This document shows positions 11,028 to 21,715 of a stretch of DNA of 64,000 nt, piece after piece. Source of the DNA: Phoronis australis (lineage: Eukaryota; Phoronida; Phoronidae). Each line of letters begins with the position of its first letter. The first letter of the stretch is position 1. A program made the position numbers and the translations under genes. Below the pieces are notes generated by a model that was not told the origin of the DNA, made no database searches, and was given only the letters and a program-made list of their open reading frames with translations. Location: the NCBI GenBank assembly GCA_002633005.1, contig NMRA01000289.1:158792-222791 (forward strand), read 5' to 3'.

Positions 11028-12709
11028 AGGCGAAGGCAACCTTTTTCCATGTCATTTTGAGCTAAAATAAGGTTGGTTGGTTATCCTAGACATATTTTCC
11101 ACTTAATTACAGCTTTTCGTAATTTTTTATTCATCCGCTACTGCGGAAGTGACGTTTTAGGAGGCAAGCATTTCGCGCCAATTTCTTTTCATATAGTCTG
11201 ACGGTAAGAGCTGCCGAGTCAGTCATTGTTCTACCTCGGTTGTGTTAAGTTCTGTCGTCGTTTGCTTTCATTTACTAGTCAGTCAACATGCCACACTGTT
11301 GCTGCGTACCGGAATGTACTAGTTATCGGCTCACGCGCGCTTTGGGAGTACCTTTGCATCGCTTTCCGATGGATGGCACACTTCGCCGTACTTGGCTCGT
11401 TCATGTGAAGAACGCAGCGTTACCCGTCCACGGAACGTACAAAGCAGTGGAGAATTACCGTGTGTGTGGCAAGCACTTTCTGCCCTCCGGTTACGAAAGG
11501 GATTTGTACGCTGAACTGATGAAGGTCCCTGCGAAACAACGCCTGAAGAAGGATGACATTCCGTCTGTGTTGATTCCCGGCAGTGCCCCGTCACCACCCC
11601 CGAGAAGTGCGTTTTTGAGGCGAGAAGCTTTGCGAGCTGTGGCCAGGACAGTGACTGGAGCCAGTGGAGGCACTTCATCTACTGTCACCCTTGCCTCCGA
11701 ACGTACCCCAGAGCGTGCAATTCCTGGAACCAGTTGTGATTCGCCCTGTGCTGTTTTCTCCAGCCCAGAGCCTCTAAGCAGCCCTGCAGCAATATTGAGT
11801 ATTGGGAGTACGTGATTACAGGACCAGTTCGACACCCAGTGGAGAGGACAGTTTGTCATTCAGTGAACAGAGCAGTGTGCCAAACTTTGATAAGTTTATT
11901 GTGGACTTGTCTATTTAGAAGGTGCCAGGTGTGTGGCGAGTCAGTCACACGACACGATGTAAGCAGTATGGGTGCTCAGGTCACCATCTAGTGGGAGTGT
12001 GTCGCGGGAGACTCTGGCAACTGAGTGCGGGACAGTTGTTCCTCTGTCCGTGGTATGCCAGAGATCCACTTAACCATGTCCAGTAGTGGCTTGGCCTCGT
12101 CGAACTCCTAACAGCACAAGCATTCCATTGAGGTAGGCATAACAACGCACACAGTGCATTTGCACCGAGACGTGTCACCACGTCTGTCCTCAGTAGCCGC
12201 CTCGTTTCTCTCAACAGCTTCCTATGCCTGTGCGTACTCTGCCTCGTTACACTCAGGCTCAAACATGTACCCACCCACTGAATGTACGTGAAAAAATTCC
12301 TCGTCATCACTGCTGTGAACAAGGTCTCCATCACTCACACTACTGTCACTGTGACGGGTCACCGACTCCAGCCATTTACAGCTTACAACACACTAAACAT
12401 TCCCTAAATCCAACGTAGTCGAGTTCTCTACTAACCTATCTTGCAGCAGAATACTCGCCGATGGAAAGTGGTGGCGACAATTGTTGAAAAACAGCACAAA
12501 ACAAAAGTAGAATAGAACAGATTCACACGGTAAAGTCAACGCGAAACCAAGTGGCGGGAAACGCTTGCCTCCTACAACGTCACTTCCGCAGTAGCGGACG
12601 AGTAATTAATAAATTTACGAAAAGCTGTAATTAAGTGGAAAATATGTCTAGGATAACCAACCAACCTTATTTTAGCTCAAAATGACATGGAAAAAGGTTG
12701 CCTTCGCCT
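11028..12709 (+). mobile_element. Kolobok-type DNA transposon with TTAA target duplication
   Basis: A 1682-bp element is bounded by TTAA at 11024-11027 and 12710-12713. Its termini are AGGCGAAGGC...GCCTTCGCCT, and the terminal inverted repeats extend about 150 bp (11028 to about 11180 and about 12555 to 12709) with only small differences. Inside is a THAP-domain ORF, then remnants of a larger transposase. TTAA duplication plus a THAP-bearing protein fits Kolobok; piggyBac also uses TTAA but has no THAP. The near-identical TIRs suggest recent movement. At 1.7 kb it is too short for a full transposase, so it is probably non-autonomous. Confidence 0.8.
11288..11815 (+). CDS. THAP-domain N-terminal part of a Kolobok-like transposase
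   Basis: A 175-residue ORF starts MPHCCCVPEC. It has the C2CH zinc signature of THAP DNA-binding domains: Cys5/Cys6 and Cys10, then HRFP at 24-27, Trp36, and CGKHF with Cys60 and His63, followed by IPSVL at 91-95 in the place of the usual AVPTIF-type motif. The tail is Ser/Thr/Pro-rich and ends at a stop at 11813. Further downstream, about 11920-11985, another frame reads RCQVCGESVTRHDV, a second zinc-finger-like transposase remnant, so the ORF was probably longer in the parent element. The THAP part would bind the transposon ends; the catalytic part is missing or frameshifted. Confidence 0.75.
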   Translation: MPHCCCVPECTSYRLTRALGVPLHRFPMDGTLRRTWLVHVKNAALPVHGTYKAVENYRVCGKHFLPSGYERDLYAELMKVPAKQRLKKDDIPSVLIPGSAPSPPPRSAFLRREALRAVARTVTGASGGTSSTVTLASERTPERAIPGTSCDSPCAVFSSPEPLSSPAAILSIGST

Positions 12710-12713
12710 TTAA

Positions 12714-13400
12714 GTCGTAGGTCTAGACTTTTATGCTTAGGTATAGACATATACATCTGGACTCACTTGTTATCCACGGTGAATATTTTGCAACTGGTTT
12801 CATGCGGTAACCTCCTGGATTGATCTAGTTCAATTTTTTACCTTGTTTATAACCATCTGGCTGATACTCCCCACCACTGAAATTGTCTGGCAATGACAAA
12901 TTTTGATACAGTGGATTACGGAGTAGGTATCCAAGGCAGTTTGAAGTGGTTACCAGAAAAGTTGATCTAGCTCAATCTTTGAGTGTCATTCTTTTGGCTA
13001 CCCTGACCACACCCACCAGAGCGAACCTGCCAGACGGCCATTTCCAAACATCAGGATACCCACAGAGCACTGTGGCACCAAAGAAAATTGGTTACCTTTT
13101 CATGCCCAAAAAAGCTCTGGTATCTAGTAAACGTAAAAAACTAAAATTGTCATTAGGGGGCACATGGGTGGTCGGATCCATCTCAAAGTTCGTTCATGCC
13201 GTCCCATAAACGGAAGGAACACGACTGTGCAAAATTTCAAGGCATTTTAGAGATAAGGCAGAGGACGCCAGACGGATGGACGGAGATGACAGCAAAATGC
13301 GTCCACATAATAAATATGTGGGCGCATAATTAAATCAACAAAAATTAATACCATGTTGAACTCTTCTAAAGGAATATGAAGCAATTTTCTGTTTGAGAAA
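12714..13400. other. No gene recognised
   Basis: Sequence between the Kolobok element and the last visible exon of the RECQL4-like gene, presumably its intron. A plus-strand open frame at 12946-13209 shows no family motif or splice context. Confidence 0.4.
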
Positions 13401-13407
13401 TATATAC

Positions 13408-13548
13408 CTGTTCAGATAATTTCTGGAACTTATTAAGAATCATGGCTGAGTAAGAAGAGGTCTGTACACCATTTTTGGCATCGATTACTGCACTATTTTC
13501 CTTCTTGTCAACCTTTCTATTAAATTCACTGCCCCATACATTTTCCAC
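13408..13548 (-). CDS. RECQL4-like exon 4 (Sld2-like N-terminal region)
   Basis: A 141-nt phase 0-to-0 exon on the minus strand, entered after GTTGCAG and left at CAG|GTATAT. It encodes 47 residues starting VENVWGSEFNRK and ending KFQKLSEQ. The VWG..(L/F)N pattern is like the conserved Trp-Gly motif of Sld2/RECQL4 N termini. No helicase exon was found further downstream on this strand (below 13.4 kb), so the gene is either partial here or interrupted by a very long repeat-filled intron. Confidence 0.6.
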
Positions 13549-13748
13549 CTGCAACAGATACCAATGCATACATGTCAATCGCAGCAATAAAACATACTTG
13601 CGCTACCTGAATACCACAAAATGTCTGATAAAAGAGACATGAATTGAGGAAAAAACTTACCGCAGTTCACAATGCTGAACCAATGCACATCAATAAAAGA
13701 AAAATAGCACTACTTCAATCGTATGAGCCCAAAAAAATGATAACTTAC

Positions 13749-13801
13749 CTGCATGTTATTATTTCCTTGAGTTTTCAGATGGTAGTAGCGTTTATACTCA
13801 T
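13749..13801 (-). CDS. RECQL4-like exon 3
   Basis: A 53-nt minus-strand exon preceded by CTTTTTAG and followed by GTAAGT. Entered in phase 1 and left in phase 0, it encodes DEYKRYYHLKTQGNNNMQ with the split first codon, matching the spacing of the Y..Y..LK segment after HGRRP in RECQL4/Sld2 proteins. The phase fits both neighbours. Confidence 0.6.
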
Positions 13802-13950
13802 CTAAAAAGTTAACATAAATATATGTTAAACTACACATATTTTCATGTTATTTGCCGAAGTTGTTGAACCAAATAAATATTTTTACGAGACTGAAGGCCT
13901 GATAAAATACTTCCTTGGCACAGAAACAGAGATTAGCAACATTCACCAAA

Positions 13951-13975
13951 ATATATATATATATATATATATATA
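13951..13975. repeat. (TA)n microsatellite
   Basis: About 12 uninterrupted TA steps in the intron between RECQL4-like exons 2 and 3. Confidence 0.9.
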
Positions 13976-14349
13976 ACACGGATCTAAGTTTTAATCCATA
14001 TCTTTCCACCAATTCCTGTGTAAAAATGTCACACGACTATACCTTTTAGATTATTGCACTGGTCCACAACAGTTATTGAAAGGGCGTATCAAGACATATG
14101 TTGTATAAAAAAAGAGTTCAAAACACCACCACAATTTTTAAAAAGACTGAAACTTCATTTCAAAAGGAACATAAATTAATGTCACCATCAAAATTTATTA
14201 AATTTCCGCCACTTTATTCATAGACTACTTGTAATCATTTCAACAGATTTTAACACGTGCTACACGTTTAAAGCTCTGCAAAGTTACAAAGGAAAGTTTA
14301 AGTATCACCACCAAGAAATTTTCAGCAATTGGATGCAAATTCCACAAAC

Positions 14350-14380
14350 CTTTAATTTCCAAACACTTGTCAATATCCTC
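14350..14380 (-). CDS. RECQL4-like exon 2
   Basis: A 31-nt minus-strand exon, entered after CTTTTTAG in phase 0 and left at AAAG|GTTTGT in phase 1. It encodes EDIDKCLEIK, which continues the RPNK end of exon 1 as in the RECQL4 pattern (RRPs.DDV). Short, but frame, phase and protein continuity agree. Confidence 0.6.
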
Positions 14381-14399
14381 CTAAAAAGACATAGAAACA

Positions 14400-16000
14400 C
14401 AAGAATAAAATATGAAAAGTGTGAAAAAAGGACTCATCGTTCAAGTCACACACAATGCTAATTGGGTCAAGCAAGGCTGAAGTCTTCATACTGGAATACA
14501 TCAAGTTAGGGCAGTGAGTCTTCTCATTGAAGCAATCATTGGACTCCATTCAGTCATGTGTAATTACCTTGTTTAACACGATATTCCATATATCAACATG
14601 ACATTCTAAAACTCTTCATTCGCACAAACACTCACTGAAAACCAGCCAGTTTCTAATGTTATAATCAAATGAACAGAACCACAAGAACTCACCTATCAAT
14701 GAATTCTATACGCAGACTAAAGTAAAGAATTTATAGAAAAGGGCTTGGGTCACAAACATTTGTCTGATGAGTCAACGACCGGTAATCCAACAGTATACAG
14801 CCAGACAAGCAACAGTATGCTATGAGGCTTTAGCTCAGTCCTCACTTGGGTCACAAATCCAGGACAACTAGAAAATCACATGCTTAGGGGTATATTTTAA
14901 ATGGTTGAACCTACAATAAAGCAATTCTCTATTATTATCAGTAAAATTGATGAAAATCAAAACAAGTAGATGTACAGGATTTTTTAAAGGGAATGCTCAA
15001 AAGCCTGCATTTAAGTAAGTCAAATCTACAGTTGGTTGAGCGATCTGCTGCCTGTCTGCTAAAATGAACACACTAGTCGGCTATATTTCCGACCAGTTAA
15101 TCAGTTGCCGACTCGTTTCAGACCAGTCAGACAAAAATTCATGACCAGTGTTGTGTGGTACTGCACAGCAAACTTCACAGTGAGCTTGTTACGCAGAGAT
15201 TTTATGAAGGATGAACATGTCATTTATTTAACATTTATATCACTTAAGGTATGATACACATACAGTACCACTTGGGTTAGCTACATATGTATGTACATGA
15301 GAATAATATTGTATTAGAAGTATTATGAAGCATATAGTGGCTGTTGTGAAATTAATTAAAGGTGTCACGTGACTTTAGTGAGACAATTTAATAGAAACGT
15401 TAAGTTCAAAAGAAATAATATTTAATGAAGCTCCAACATTCAAAAAACGAACGTTTACACATAATTAGTTTCGTCACTGGGTTAACCACTCTCCACGTGG
15501 CACCCCAAACTACTACTACTGAGTCAGGAGTCCATCGTATTTCACAGTCCATGCACAGCCTTTTGCGGTCAGCATTCAACCCCATCATCTTTGTCCGCAG
15601 AATGTCTCAAGTCTACTGCAGACACACACGTTCCACTTTCTGTGAACACCTTCTAACACGTCTACACTGTGTAACAGCTGGCTCTCGACTGCCGCACCCA
15701 AGTCGAACATTTGAATGCGCCCGGCCAACACAGAAGTTCATTTGCATATAAATGTCCCGACAAGTATCGCTGAACACTGATGCCGGCAACGTAACGGACT
15801 AGGTTCACAATTATCTATTTTTTGCAAAAGGTATTAGTTGTTTACTGAAATTTATTGCCTCCTATGAGTGCATAAGAAATGTATCCGCATGTTAATCTCT
15901 GACCATGTGTTTATGTTATGCTAGCAGAGTTATGTAACTTATTGACAGGAATTGGTCAACTTTGGGGTGAGCCAGTTCTGGCAACAAAGTCTACACCCTA
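14400..16000. other. Intron 1 of the RECQL4-like gene, 3' part
   Basis: No second gene seen. A plus-strand frame at 15425-15751 overlaps a minus frame and lacks family motifs. The rest is AT-rich. Confidence 0.4.
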
Positions 16001-17573
16001 TTTCATAAAGGTAGTTTAACAAAACTAGGTTTAAGACTTAAACCTGGTCTTCCCAAACCTGGTGTAATTTTAGACCTAACTTGCATTTCACCAATGAGGT
16101 TTAAAAGTCTGAAAGCCTGGTTTTGTTAGACCAGGGAGAAGGTGTAGCAAAACCAGATTCAATGTATCCAAGTAACCCTACTGTGTTGATCTGGATTAAC
16201 CCAACAAAGAAACTATTGAAGTGCTTCAATGAAACCTTGGTCATGTAGGTATACAATGGCACACTGGAGTAGAAGCAGTGCAGACATCTGCAAAAACGGT
16301 CTAAAAGCTTTTCTCATGAAAAGAAAAATGTAATGTTTGTGCCCAACTCCCGTACGCATATTAAAGTACATGGCTTTGCTTACAATTAGCCACAATATAA
16401 TTAATGCCCAAATTTATGTCCATGTCATATTAGTGTTTATTTTTGCAGCCGAAGTGGGGGGCAGGACCCCTGTCCGGCAACAATAAATTGGGGACCAATG
16501 GAAATTGGTGACCAATGGAGGTGGAACTCAAGTCAGAAGAACCAGAAGATGCCGTCTTTAGTGCATACAGCTATGATACCTTGTTCGACCAGTTGAATTC
16601 TGAGGAATCTGAAGGACACTCTACAACACGAACTGATCTACGCATAGGCGGATCCAAGGGAGTTTGGGTCCCCCTTTTGCCCTTGATTTTAGTGATATCA
16701 AATCTATAATTTTCACATTTTTGACTTGGTCCCTTTTTAAAAAATCCTTGATCCGACCCCCCCCCTTTAACATTTGTTCTTGTGTCGTAACACTGAACAT
16801 TGAAAATAGTCCATACTCGCTCTAAAACTACGTCATAAATGCACACCACGGCATCATTCAGCTATAACACGCAATCAGGCTTTTATGCAGCGGAGGCCTT
16901 AGCACTAATGTGGAAGCCCTACAAAGGAAGCCCAATGTATCATTTGGAGGCCCACTATCAATAGGAACCTTTCAAGTTTGGATACACACATTGTAATGAT
17001 CACTAGGAAGCCTATGAAGACTCACAGTGGTGGCTCTTTTTTCAAAGCAGGAAGAAATATACAATGTATATAGTTATACAAAGTATATACAATGTTGCTA
17101 TGCTTACACTTGGTTGATAGCATTGTAAAAGTCTTGGTCTCCACAGTTGCTCACTACAGAAGGCTGTTTTGTAAACTTAGATGTAAAAACCTTGGTCTAT
17201 GCATTTTTTGTAAAAAATCTGCATGTTCGGGGGGGATTGCTGGGGGTGGTTGGTTATGCGTCGGAATCATGGACGCCCTGGAATATTTTGGACACCTTAT
17301 TTTCGAAGTCCTGGATTAAGGCCGGCGCGCAAGTCTGACATATTTAACAGTATTAAACCTGGATCTGACCAAGTCTAAGGTTAAACACTTAATACAGATC
17401 TAAGGAATATAGACCTCATTGATGATTACTGACTCAGACCAGATCTAAACTGGAGTTAACCCAGGTTTTACTAGACCACACGTCTAAAACCACCTTGATG
17501 AAATGCAGATTATCTTTAAACTCGGTCTAAGTCCAGTTTAAACCAGGTTTAACTTTAAAGCACCTTTATGAAA
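16001..17573. mobile_element. Non-autonomous element with TTTCATAAAGGT termini
   Basis: The left end reads TTTCATAAAGGTAG and the right end reads the inverse, CACCTTTATGAAA. Both subterminal regions (16001-16200 and 17340-17573) carry many copies of AACCTGG/CCAGGTTTAA-type words in both orientations. A second inward copy of the terminus (CACCTTGATGAAA, near 17495) suggests nesting. No transposase was found, so this looks like a MITE or a composite of two. The family is not identified. Confidence 0.5.
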
Positions 17574-17680
17574 TCGGCTGCAATAGTCTTGTTATTATTA
17601 ATCAGAAATTACTTAAAAGTTTGTCTGTCCTTGACCACATTTGGTGAAAGCTTAGGCTGATAGTTGGAATCCTATGACAT

Positions 17681-18620
17681 TGTTCCGAGAGGTGTTTTGG
17701 AACTATAAGTAGCATTTGGAGGAAGTTTGTGGTTTTAATGTTTTGATCTAATTCGCCCACCTTTTTTCTGTTTGAGTATAAGTATACTGTTAGCTACTCA
17801 AGCAGGCATATTTTTTGACGAGAGGCAATCAGATTGCTATAGAGGTATCAGATAATTCCTGGAGAGAGGCAACCAGCTTGTTAAAGAGATATCAGATTGT
17901 CAGAATATAGTCTGACAGTGTTATTAGTTGTATTGTTTTGTTTTGTTATTCAGTTTGATTGGCATGACCCCTGAGTTAAGTACAATGATGATTTAATTTG
18001 TTTACTGCAGAATATTATGGAACTTTCTAGTAGACTGAGTTCAGTAGTGATGATGTAATTTATTTACTGCAGTATAGTGTGGAACATCTAGAAGACTCTG
18101 GCATGACAGTGATTAATGCAGTCTGGAAAATTCTAGAGACTAGTACATGTTTGTAGAATGGTTGGGTAGATTCAGGAAAGTTCTAGAATGTGCTTGAATT
18201 GATGAAAAATTCCAGAACAATGCATTAGGCTATAAATACACTAGCATGGGTTTGTGTTTGGGAGATCAAGTCAGTTTAAGAAAGTTAATCAGAATTACAG
18301 TTGAGTTGCAGTGAACAGAATTAGCAGTTACTGTGATAGTCAATAGAGAGCAAGCTATAGAGACAGCAGGTTCATGAATCAACGAGTGTAGCAGTTGCTG
18401 AACGTGTCTCAGAAGTTCATCACAAGCCAAGGCTTCGCAGCACTGGCTGGAGCATAAAAGACATTATGCCGGACGTTTTGTTTGAGTAGGCTTGTGAACG
18501 TACGGTCAAGAATAATAAAGGATTAACTCGAACCAGTCTTCAGTCAATCGTGGCACCGAAAGCTATTAGCACCGGTCTGTAACAACCTGAGCCCACCCAC
18601 ACACGGGGAAAAACGTGACA
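17681..18620 (+). repeat. Solo-LTR-like segment
   Basis: Starts TGTTCCGAG and ends AACGTGACA. It has a CTATAAATAC box at about 18230 and an AATAATAAAG signal at about 18510, the order expected for U3, R and U5. Two imperfect repeats around TTTACTGCAG (about 18003 and 18063) lie in the U3 part. No coding sequence flanks it and no target duplication was confirmed. Confidence 0.35.
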
Positions 18621-18669
18621 TAAATATTCTTGAAGAGATGCTACTGGTTTGCTGAAAAATATCACAAGT

Positions 18670-18812
18670 TATAGAAATTGGATGGACTGAATTTCAATCC
18701 GATACATTGTAGCAGAAATTCCATGGACTGAATTCCAAAGGGATACATTGTATTTAGAATTGGATGGAATGAATTCATTTTAACATATATGATGTCCATG
18801 GACTGAACTTCA
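18670..18812. repeat. Imperfect tandem repeat around TGGACTGAATT
   Basis: Three to four diverged copies of a unit containing ATGGACTGAATTYCA and GATACATTGTA follow the LTR-like segment. Confidence 0.5.
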
Positions 18813-19295
18813 TGATCGTTACGAAGCACTTCATCGAGTGAAGACTGCTTGGCAAACTGGATCGACTGATCAAGAGAAGAGGAAACTCCTCACAAGTGTA
18901 ATACTGGATCCAAGGCCGATGCCAGGAACAAGAAAACGTGGTCACAGACTAGTTAAATAATTCTTCTTTGTAAATCTTTATGATCGTTCATTTAGGGAAA
19001 TTCAAACATTTAGTCAATATACTAATTACTATATCCAAATCAAACTGTGTTGTTTCAACTGCCTTCCGGCAAGATATTCACCACGTGACACAGATATCCA
19101 CTGAACTCCTACATTCCTGCTGCTACTAATATCTGCGACATATGCTATCAGCCAATCAGACATTTCCGACTTTACCTAACTTGGTAAAATCTCAGTTCAG
19201 ATGGATTCAATTATAAATTCAAGTCGTATTGTACTATACCAAGCTTTCTAATGATCAATTCAAAGTCAAAGAACACATGTAACTAGAAAATTCAC

Positions 19296-19379
19296 CTTGT
19301 TAGGACGTCTGCCATGCTCCTTTGAAAACTTTGTTTCAAATGACTTGAGACGAGCTTTAACTGCCTTCAGCTCCTCCAT
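19296..19379 (-). CDS. RECQL4: RECQL4-like exon 1, start codon and Sld2-like helix
   Basis: The minus strand from 19379 encodes 28 residues beginning MEELKAVKARLKSFETKF and ending HGRRPNK, then a GTGAAT donor in phase 0. The length, the basic helix and the HGRRP motif match the first residues of vertebrate RECQL4, which act in replication initiation like yeast Sld2 by helping load the replicative helicase. The ATG is the only one in frame and lies just after an AG that may end a 5' UTR intron (about 19411). The first intron, 14381-19295, is about 4.9 kb and holds several repeats. Confidence 0.65.
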
Positions 19380-19399
19380 TTTGACTCACATCAGCATCT

Positions 19400-21235
19400 T
19401 TTCATGGGTTACCTCTGGAAACATTTCAATTGAATTATAAAACCTAATAATTAAACCACACTTTGGCCAAATCATAGAAAGAAATTTATAAATACCAGCG
19501 CAACTACATAGATTTTCATGTTCAACGTTTCGGTTTAATCGCTAAAGCATTATCAAGACAATCAACCAACATACACTCAATAGTGAAAAACACTATTATA
19601 AGCTAACTGAAGAAACAATGAGTATACTCAAACATAGCCAGCCAGCTAGCTGTATGAAGACTATCGTCAAAATATATATTTAGTATACAGATTTGTACCA
19701 AGGCTAACTCAAACACAGCAAACTACCATAGATTCAAGGCAACAGAGCTCTGCTGCTTACAGAACGAATGAACAGCTTTTTTATCCTGAATGACCAAAGA
19801 CTCATATAGAGCTTATCTCTGTTATGACTTATGTCTACTGAATTGGCAACATGCTGATGAAAATGAAAATCAGACAATGCCTGAAAACACTGCTAAAGTG
19901 CTACCAAGGAGTGTACTAGTACAGGAGAGTTCACTCCGCCATTTTACAATTCGCCGCAATGGTTACCGGTCGAAACACTAGCGCCCCAAGCGGTGAATAA
20001 TCAACACTTAGGAGCACAGTGCGAACAATGTAAACACTGATAAATTCATACTTTAATGACATTCAACGGGCAATAAAATTACTGTGTGATTGAAAATGGT
20101 TAGAATACATAAACTAACATCCACTTACAATAGAATGAGAAAAAAATGTGTATTTTAATCAATATTAAAGTGTATTTGTTTTTATTCTCTTGAAGCTCCC
20201 TTCAAAATCCATCATTGTTTTGTTTAATGTTTGAGTTCTTAACATGGCAGTTATCGTTCCTTATAACAGTTCATACCTCCATGGACTACATAATTTGAAT
20301 GATTGCTCCTGGGGGTTCAGAGGTGAATTCCCCCCAGGTGCCAGCTAAGGGGGTACCAGGCAAAAACCAGGTGGGCGCCAAATGGGTGTTGACCCCCTCC
20401 CAGGGGGGTTACATGGGAGGATTGCTAAACAGGTAAAAACCAATGGGTATGTATGCCACATGGGTGTTGAGCCCCTCCCATCGTCACACATTTTGGATGC
20501 TCCCCTGACCATTGACAAACATGTTGCTCCCAGCTCACTGCTGGTTTCATCTCCACCCATGTTCCCTATTCAATGCACCAGGCTACTAGCAATGCAGACA
20601 ATTGTTTTGTGCAGTGGGTGTAACACAAGTGAGAAGAAGAAAGCAAGGCAATTCATCATTACCACAAAATTGTAATACAATTTTAGAGCATTCCATTATT
20701 TCTTAGACATGCCAGTATAGGGCTCAATCCCACTCTCCCACTCACCAACAGTTACAAGTCACTTGCTAATCTATAGAATAGCTCACAACTTACAAAGTGA
20801 AGTAATATTGAGTATATCATCACTCATAACTAGTCAAAGTTCAAAATGTCATGACAAAAAATTAAGAGGTACTGAACAGCAATCAAAATATTCACTACCC
20901 ACATAGCTTCATACAAAACTGAATTAACTTGAAAAGACTTGGATGATAAAACCAAAATTTTATTTTATATGCCCACTGTTCAATAACAGTAAATATTTCA
21001 GATAAGTTAAAGCCAGACCACAAGATCATATCTGATACCTAGCCACAACTGGAGCTTAAGTTAATCACAGTCTCCAAAAACGTACAAAATAGGCAACACA
21101 TACACCAACCAATACAACAAGAAAATCTGACCAATCTTGTCACTCTCTATTAATTCACTAGTAAAAACAGCACTTTTCGCCACAGAAATGCGTTACAAAT
21201 AAAGCTGAAAACTAATTTACTCACAGAGGTGTTTG
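19400..21235. other. Upstream region of the RECQL4-like gene; no further gene seen
   Basis: Contains a GTTTCGG...CTAAAGCATTATCAAGAC stretch at about 19525, typical of interspersed repeat ends, and at 20310-20490 two direct GGGTGTTGA(C/G)CCCCTCCCA copies in a G/C-rich patch. The open frames here lack motifs. Confidence 0.4.
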
Positions 21236-21705
21236 TCATAGAGAAGCCAAATGATATGGATAGCTTGGGTTTAACAAAATTTCAGCCCACCATTCAGACC
21301 CTGAATGATCCATCAGTTTCACTTTGGCTCTCTCCAAATCACAGGCTAACCATACATAAAATGCTTCAGTCTGATCAACCTTAGTAAAATACGAAAACCA
21401 GATTTTGACTAATTGTCCTTTCTTCACGTGATGTTCCAGTACTTGCTTTGAGAGACGATAATCAGAAATGCAAAAAAGCCTATTCCAGAGCTGTAATATA
21501 ATTTCCGGAGAACTTTTTGACCCTGACATCTTCATTTTTGGTAGATTCGGGACATCTAATATTTTTCGTGCACTGCAGTCAATACCAGCTTGTTCTTCAT
21601 TCATGAACATGGACTCCTCGAAGTGATGAGAGCATAACCTGCAGTTCTTGGACAAATAGGCAGCACCTCTATTCATAAGGTCAGCTCCCAGCACTTGCAC
21701 CTGAA
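21236..21705 (-). pseudogene. THAP-domain gene, terminal exon, probably damaged
   Basis: Minus strand, entered after CTTCTGTTCAG. It reads YLSKNCRLCSHHFEESMF, the C-x2-H half of a THAP zinc domain, then DVPNLP in the AVPTIF position and about 110 residues ending at a stop. The tail includes LWNRLFCISDYRLSKQVLEH and is not recognised. The start of the exon reads RCKCW in one frame and VQVLGADL in another. In THAP proteins the Trp and the ADL block lie in one frame several residues apart, so a short deletion seems to have joined them. With the defects in the matching first exon, this suggests a pseudogene, although the long tail is open. Confidence 0.5.
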
Positions 21706-21715
21706 CAGAAGTCAA

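Noticed and set aside
12946-13209. 87-residue plus-strand ORF with a basic patch
   Set aside because: No family motif; lies in the presumed intron of the minus-strand RECQL4-like gene.
14765-14790. CTGATGAGTC..CGAC resembling a hammerhead ribozyme core
   Set aside because: The GAAA that must follow stem II is missing.
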